Positions 60,576 to 64,000 of a stretch of DNA of 64,000 bases are shown here, in pieces. Source of the stretch: Paenibacillus sp. MSJ-34 (GTDB lineage: Bacteria; Bacillota; Bacilli; Paenibacillales; Paenibacillaceae); NCBI RefSeq assembly GCF_018918005.1, contig NZ_JAHLPR010000015.1, positions 38,137 through 102,136 on the forward strand. The letters run 5' to 3'. Numbering within the stretch: position 1 is the first letter of the stretch; each line of letters begins with the position of its first letter. A program made the position numbers and the translations under genes. The notes beneath the pieces are model-generated. The model made no database searches. It was not told where the DNA came from and worked only from the letters and a program-made list of their open reading frames with translations.

Positions 60576-61553
60576 ATGGATATGGCAAACTTACCGCTGC
60601 ATCGGCGGAATATTCCCGTCAGCCGTCTTGCGCTCGGGTGCATGGGATTCGGCGGAGAATGGAATCAAAATCCGGTAACGAGCGAACATATCAGACAAGG
60701 GCATGAGGCCGTCGAAGCGTCCTTGTCGATCGGGATCAACCTGTTCGATCATGCCGATATTTATACGCAGGGAAAGGCGGAGCGGGTATTCGGGCAAATA
60801 TTGGCCGAACGGCCGGAGTTGCGGGAGGGCATTTTCATTCAATCGAAATGCGGCATTCGCTTTGCGGAAAACGGCGTGCCGGGCAGATACGACTTCTCGA
60901 AAGAACATCTATTGGGGAGCGTTGACGGAATATTGGGCAGATTGGGGATCGAATATTTGGACTTCCTCCTCCTGCATCGGCCCGATCCGCTCATGGATCC
61001 GGAGGAAGTCGCGGAAGCGGTGCAACGGTTGAAATCGTCCGGCAAAGTCCGGCGGTTCGGCGTCTCGAATATGAGCGCAGGCCAAATCCAACTGCTGCAA
61101 TCGTATTGCGGCGAGCCGTTTCTCATTAATCAACTGGAAATGAGCCTGGCGAAAATCGGCTGGCTCGAAACGGGCGTGCATGTCAACCAGGACGCGGCCC
61201 GCAACGACGTCTTCCCTGAAGGCACGTTGGAATATTGCCGCCTGAACGATATTCAAATTCAGGCATGGGGTCCGCTGGCGCAAGGGCTCTTCTCCGGACG
61301 CGCCTTGGACGGGCAAAGCGCGGCTGTCCAAGAAACCGCCGGGCTCGTAGAGCGGATGGCCGTAGAGAAAGAAACGACCCGCGAGGCGATCGTGCTCGCT
61401 TGGCTCATGACCCATCCTGCAGGCGTGCAGCCTGTAATCGGGACGGCCAATCCGGAGCGGATTCGCGCATGCCAAGATGCCGAGCGCATCGTCTTGACGC
61501 GCGAAGAGTGGTACACGCTCTACGTCGCCTCCAGAGGCAAAGCTTTGCCGTAA
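60576..61553 (+). CDS. Aldo/keto reductase (YdhF-like)
   Basis: A 325-residue NADPH-dependent oxidoreductase of the (alpha/beta)8 AKR fold. The catalytic tetrad is visible: D and Y in N-L-F-D-H-A-D-I-Y, K in F-I-Q-S-K-C-G and H in L-L-L-H-R-P-D-P. The C-terminal cofactor segment includes P-V-I-G-T-A-N-P-E-R. E. coli YdhF is a near relative; the natural substrate is unknown. AAGGAG lies 4 bases before ATG 60576 and 10 before ATG 60582, so either may be used. Monocistronic; followed by a repeat island. Confidence 0.9.
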   Translation: MDMANLPLHRRNIPVSRLALGCMGFGGEWNQNPVTSEHIRQGHEAVEASLSIGINLFDHADIYTQGKAERVFGQILAERPELREGIFIQSKCGIRFAENGVPGRYDFSKEHLLGSVDGILGRLGIEYLDFLLLHRPDPLMDPEEVAEAVQRLKSSGKVRRFGVSNMSAGQIQLLQSYCGEPFLINQLEMSLAKIGWLETGVHVNQDAARNDVFPEGTLEYCRLNDIQIQAWGPLAQGLFSGRALDGQSAAVQETAGLVERMAVEKETTREAIVLAWLMTHPAGVQPVIGTANPERIRACQDAERIVLTREEWYTLYVASRGKALP

Positions 61554-61751
61554 CATGGAGAGTGCAGGATTGTGAGGATGAGCGTGGATATCCGTTCCTT
61601 ATTCCCCTTCTGCGCTTCAATTTCATTTGTAATTTGACTCCAACAGGGCGGTAGCAAGGTACTTTCGCTCCCTAATTCATAACGTTACGCTGTTGCACCG
61701 GGAAATTGCTATACATTTCAAAAGACCGCCGGCGGCAGACGGCCCTCGAAC

Positions 61752-62005
61752 GCGCTAACGAAACTCTAACACGCAAATCACCTGTTAATCGCCTTGTTGC
61801 TCGTGTAATGAAACTGTAACACGCTAATGACGGGAGAAAAGCGATAAAACCACCGATTTCCAATGAATAACGATTTGTACATTCGTTAGAATGACGACGT
61901 CTCCATTTTGAGCCCAATAAGGATTATGAGTTTCGTTAGCGCTAAACAAAGGAGCGTAGGCCCGCGCGGCGCGGATCGCCTTCGAAACGAAATGCCCTTT
62001 ATGGC
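61752..62005 (+). repeat. Family C element, copy 3, with shared 60-bp flank
   Basis: The core 61752-61942 has perfect 14-base terminal inverted repeats (GCGCTAACGAAACT and AGTTTCGTTAGCGC), the best preserved of the three copies. The following 60 bases (TAAACAAAGGAGCGTAGG onward) match the inverted copy at 31488-31544. Confidence 0.8.
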
Positions 62006-62038
62006 CCGGCTTTCTTTCCCGCTGGGGCGGAGGGCAAT

Positions 62039-62110
62039 GGTTCCGTTATTCGTTCGTCGGACGGCTTATTTCTACGCTTTTGCTGCGAATAAAGAATCGG
62101 ATGTCCGCCG
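62039..62110. repeat. Family D stem-loop repeat, copy 2
   Basis: GTTCCGTTATTCG at the left pairs roughly with CGAATAAAGAATCGG at the right, and the sequence resembles 978-1052. It abuts the 3' end of the TetR gene. Confidence 0.45.
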
Positions 62111-62115
62111 ACCGT

Positions 62116-62742
62116 CTACTCCTCCATTTTCCGCCGGAACCCGAGGAGCAGCACATCGATCGCCTCGGCGAAAGTCGCGTTCAATCGATCCATTAATTGA
62201 TCGACCGTCTCCTCCGATTGGTTGTACGTTGCTACGATGCCATGCACCGTATAAACCATAATCCGGCTGTAAGCCAGCAGCCGGTCGTCCTCCTCTTCCA
62301 AGCGGAGACATTGCCGAATGCCCTCCATGAATTGGGCGAACAGCGCGTTGCGAAGCCGGTTCACCTCCAGTTCGGGCTCCGCTTCGTCCACCCGCACCGA
62401 CTTGGTGACGAAGAAGATCGGATACATATTGCGGTTCGCCAGACAAAACCGAATAAACTCTTCGCCAATGCCCTTCACTTTATCCTCCGGGGCAAGCGCC
62501 TTCGATTGAAGAATGCTATCGAACCGCTCTTTCAATTGTTCCAACGGCGGCATGGACAGTTGATGCAGGAGCGCCGTTTTATCCTTGAAATAAATATAAA
62601 TCGTCGTATGGGAGCAGCCCGCTTGTTTGGCAATTTCCCGCATCGTCACCGCATCGAATCCCCGTTCGGCGAATAAGGCGCCGGCTGCGGCCACGATCGC
62701 TCTTTTCGTTTCCTCGGAACGCAGTTCTTGTTTGTTCGCCAT
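62116..62742 (-). CDS. TetR/AcrR-family transcriptional regulator
   Basis: A 208-residue repressor: HTH at residues 12-58 (A-I-V-A-A-A-G-A-L-F-A-E-R-G-F-D-A-V-T-M-R-E-I-A in two parts, then H-T-T-I-Y-I-Y-F-K-D-K) and a C-terminal ligand-binding helical domain of the TetR_C_33-like type. A GGGAGGGGG stretch lies 11-13 bases before the ATG, longer spacing than usual. A perfect inverted repeat between its own -35 and -10 boxes indicates autorepression. No target gene is adjacent, except possibly the DUF262 gene 200 bases away on the other strand. Confidence 0.88.
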   Translation of the reverse strand: MANKQELRSEETKRAIVAAAGALFAERGFDAVTMREIAKQAGCSHTTIYIYFKDKTALLHQLSMPPLEQLKERFDSILQSKALAPEDKVKGIGEEFIRFCLANRNMYPIFFVTKSVRVDEAEPELEVNRLRNALFAQFMEGIRQCLRLEEEDDRLLAYSRIMVYTVHGIVATYNQSEETVDQLMDRLNATFAEAIDVLLLGFRRKMEE

Positions 62743-62787
62743 CTCTAACGAATCCCCCTCCCCTTTCGATCAGTAACCATCGGCTAT

Positions 62788-62816
62788 AATATAACCAATG
62801 GTTATTTTTAAGTCAA
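62788..62816 (-). promoter_or_regulatory. TetR promoter with embedded operator
   Basis: Minus-strand -35 TTGACT (62816-62811), 17-base spacer, -10 TATATT (62793-62788). The operator ATAACCAATGGTTAT (62791-62805, perfect seven-base arms around one base) fills the spacer, so binding would block the polymerase. A half-site TAACCATCGG lies downstream at 62774. Confidence 0.65.
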
Positions 62817-62944
62817 GCAGGCGCATTGCCTTCCCCTCTTTCGCGATCCACCCTTATTTTACCACCCCACCCAAAAGATATTGGATGTTACAATGATTCC
62901 AGGTGACGACAAAACCATTCAACATCAAGCGGAGGTGCGTACAA

Positions 62945-63730
62945 TTGACCAACAGCGCAAACAATATGCAGCGCAAGCTGATCGAAATCGAGGAAAGATT
63001 GCGGTACAGTTCCGAGCCTGCATATGTTTTTAAACGAGGCGACAAGGTTCAGGTAGGCAATTTCCATGACGCGATAGTGGAAGAAGTATTGCATGACGGG
63101 AAAACGTATTTGATCGATTATACGGAAGTAAGCCAAAATTACGGCGATCCGATTCGGCGCGAACATCAGAAGGGCTATTTCAGCTGGGTTCAAGTGCGAA
63201 AATATCAGGAGGAACAACCCGAAAGCATGATCCAAAATACGGATTTGAATTTGCGGTTCTCCTATCGGATGCTGATTGACCTGATCAATAGAGTGTACCA
63301 TTACGGAGTCAATTTCGATCCCGAATATCAGCGGGGATACGTGTGGGAACCGGAGGACAAAGTCAAGCTTGTCGAGTCCGTCTTCAGCAATATCGACATC
63401 GGCAAATTCGCATTTATTCAATACGATACGAAAACATGGGTCAAACGGGGGTTCGGTTACGAAATTCTCGACGGGAAACAAAGGCTTCGCGCCATTATCG
63501 ATTATTACGAGGACCGTTTCAGATGGCGCGGCAAAACGTTCAGCGAGCTCAGCCCGCGGGACCGAAACCATTTCCTTAATTATCCCGTCATTTTCGCGGA
63601 GCCGAAAGGATTATCGCGGGAGCAGACGCTCCGGTATTTCATCCTGTTGAATACGGTAGGCAAGTCGATGAGCCAGGAGCAATTGGATCAGGTGAAAGCG
63701 TTGCTGGAGGAGGGCCCGGAGGAAGCTTGA
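62945..63730 (+). CDS. DUF262 (GmrSD N-terminal-like) domain protein
   Basis: A 261-residue protein. Residues about 28-85 form a beta-rich module (F-K-R-G-D-K-V-Q-V-G-N-F-H-D-A) resembling an SH3/Tudor-like fold. The remainder is a DUF262 ParB-like NTPase domain with Y-Q-R-G-Y-V-W and I-L-D-G-K-Q-R-L-R-A-I. DUF262 is the GmrS half of type IV modification-dependent restriction enzymes, but the DUF1607 nuclease half (GmrD) is missing. The TTG at 62945 is preceded by GGAGGT at 8 bases. It stands alone with a strong terminator. Function unknown; a DNA-related or defence role is only a family inference. Confidence 0.82.
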   Translation: MTNSANNMQRKLIEIEERLRYSSEPAYVFKRGDKVQVGNFHDAIVEEVLHDGKTYLIDYTEVSQNYGDPIRREHQKGYFSWVQVRKYQEEQPESMIQNTDLNLRFSYRMLIDLINRVYHYGVNFDPEYQRGYVWEPEDKVKLVESVFSNIDIGKFAFIQYDTKTWVKRGFGYEILDGKQRLRAIIDYYEDRFRWRGKTFSELSPRDRNHFLNYPVIFAEPKGLSREQTLRYFILLNTVGKSMSQEQLDQVKALLEEGPEEA

Positions 63731-63794
63731 CACTTGCGCCGATGCATTATATATTGGTCTTAAGACGAATAACATTCCATCTTCTAACAACGGG

Positions 63795-63841
63795 AAGCAC
63801 CCGTAAGAGAGGCAGCCGCCTTTCTTGCAGGTGCTTTTTTT
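63795..63841 (+). terminator. Terminator after the DUF262 gene
   Basis: AAGCACC (63795-63801) pairs with GGTGCTT, with an inner AGAGAGGC / GCCTTTCTT stem, followed by seven T. Confidence 0.85.
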
Positions 63842-63948
63842 GTTGTTGCGCCGCTGTACCCGTTCCGAATCGTTATATTAAAGTCCAGCGGTAAGATGTC
63901 AAGCCCCTGATTCATGAGAATTGGAAATTTACTTTAAGGAACAGGTCA

Positions 63949-64000
63949 ATGAGTCAGGAAAAAAGACAACACCAAACTAAACCCAGTTCAAAAATCGAGT
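63949..64000 (+). CDS. Start of an unidentified gene leaving the window
   Basis: An open frame from ATG 63949 encodes M-S-Q-E-K-R-Q-H-Q-T-K-P-S-S-K-I-E and continues past the edge. AAGGAACAGG lies about 6 bases upstream. The basic, hydrophilic beginning is common in transposases and DNA-binding proteins, but 17 residues do not permit identification. Confidence 0.4.
   Translation, partial: MSQEKRQHQTKPSSKIE

Larger units (their letters stand above)
61554..62115. other. 562-bp gene-free island with repeats C and D
   Basis: Contains family C copy 3 (61752-61942 with shared flank to about 62005), a block TTTCCCGCTGGGGCGG shared with 13284 onward, and family D copy 2 (62039-62110). No gene is supported. 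Confidence 0.6.

Noticed and set aside
62888..63571. 227-codon minus-strand frame
   Set aside because: It lies fully opposite the DUF262 coding sequence and shows no family motif; it is a shadow frame.

Overview
The window reads as a Bacillota chromosome segment, most likely Paenibacillaceae (Paenibacillus/Cohnella-like). The evidence is moderate GC, strong AGGAGG-type ribosome sites with frequent GTG/TTG starts, meso-diaminopimelate dehydrogenase, HPr kinase, a YesM/YesN two-component pair beside a sugar ABC importer that lacks its own ATPase, an SLH-domain surface protein, and a csp-ydjO cold-shock pair. There are no rRNAs, no CRISPR array and no prophage. One tRNA (Thr, anticodon CGT) and one IS3-family insertion sequence are present.

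Layout. 0-12 kb: end of a VanW/G5 protein, a 1-kb repeat island, an RNA 2',3'-cyclic phosphodiesterase, an Fsr-like MFS exporter, a nitroreductase remnant, ilvA, a DUF488 gene, ddh, a HAD phosphatase, a CysL-like LysR regulator, a family-4-type uracil-DNA glycosylase, free-methionine sulfoxide reductase, DUF2905 and the IS3 element. 12-23.5 kb: a LOG-family gene, a repeat island, then a catabolic locus. That locus holds DhaL, DhaK, a DapA-family aldolase and two sugar-type permeases on the minus strand, a divergent YesN/YesM pair, and a convergent lipoprotein solute-binding protein. 23.5-33 kb: a four-helix-bundle protein, a zinc-ribbon protein, a TetR/RND/adaptor operon with a divergent TolC-like gene, another repeat island and a candidate small RNA. 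33-40.9 kb: a DUF1259 gene, tRNA-Thr, a deoC-nupC operon, an SLH protein and a two-gene ABC exporter. 41-50 kb: an S66 carboxypeptidase, an NdpA-like protein, HprK, a CmpB-like membrane protein, a nitroreductase, an SLC13/RCK transporter and a MalT-like LuxR regulator. 50-64 kb: a three-gene ABC-2 exporter with a striking operator, a chemoreceptor, a membrane M28 peptidase, csp-ydjO, an NCS2 purine permease, a lipoprotein, an aldo/keto reductase, a TetR regulator, a DUF262 protein and the first codons of a gene leaving the window.

How the genes work together. The 13.6-23 kb block looks like one regulon. The sensor kinase and AraC-type response regulator would detect an external solute, and the binding protein plus two permeases would import it using a shared ATPase encoded elsewhere. 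The aldolase would cleave a 2-keto acid, and DhaK/DhaL would phosphorylate a short ketose or triose product. An 18-base motif upstream of both the regulator and the binding-protein gene supports co-regulation. The 24-31 kb block is a complete tripartite-style efflux set with its own TetR repressor.

The most unusual structure lies between genes. Several repeat families recur in gene-free islands: an element with four palindromes at conserved spacing (52, 61-62, 52 bases), two roughly 190-base elements with terminal inverted repeats, and a long imperfect stem-loop. They look non-autonomous and may be mobile or transcribed structured elements.
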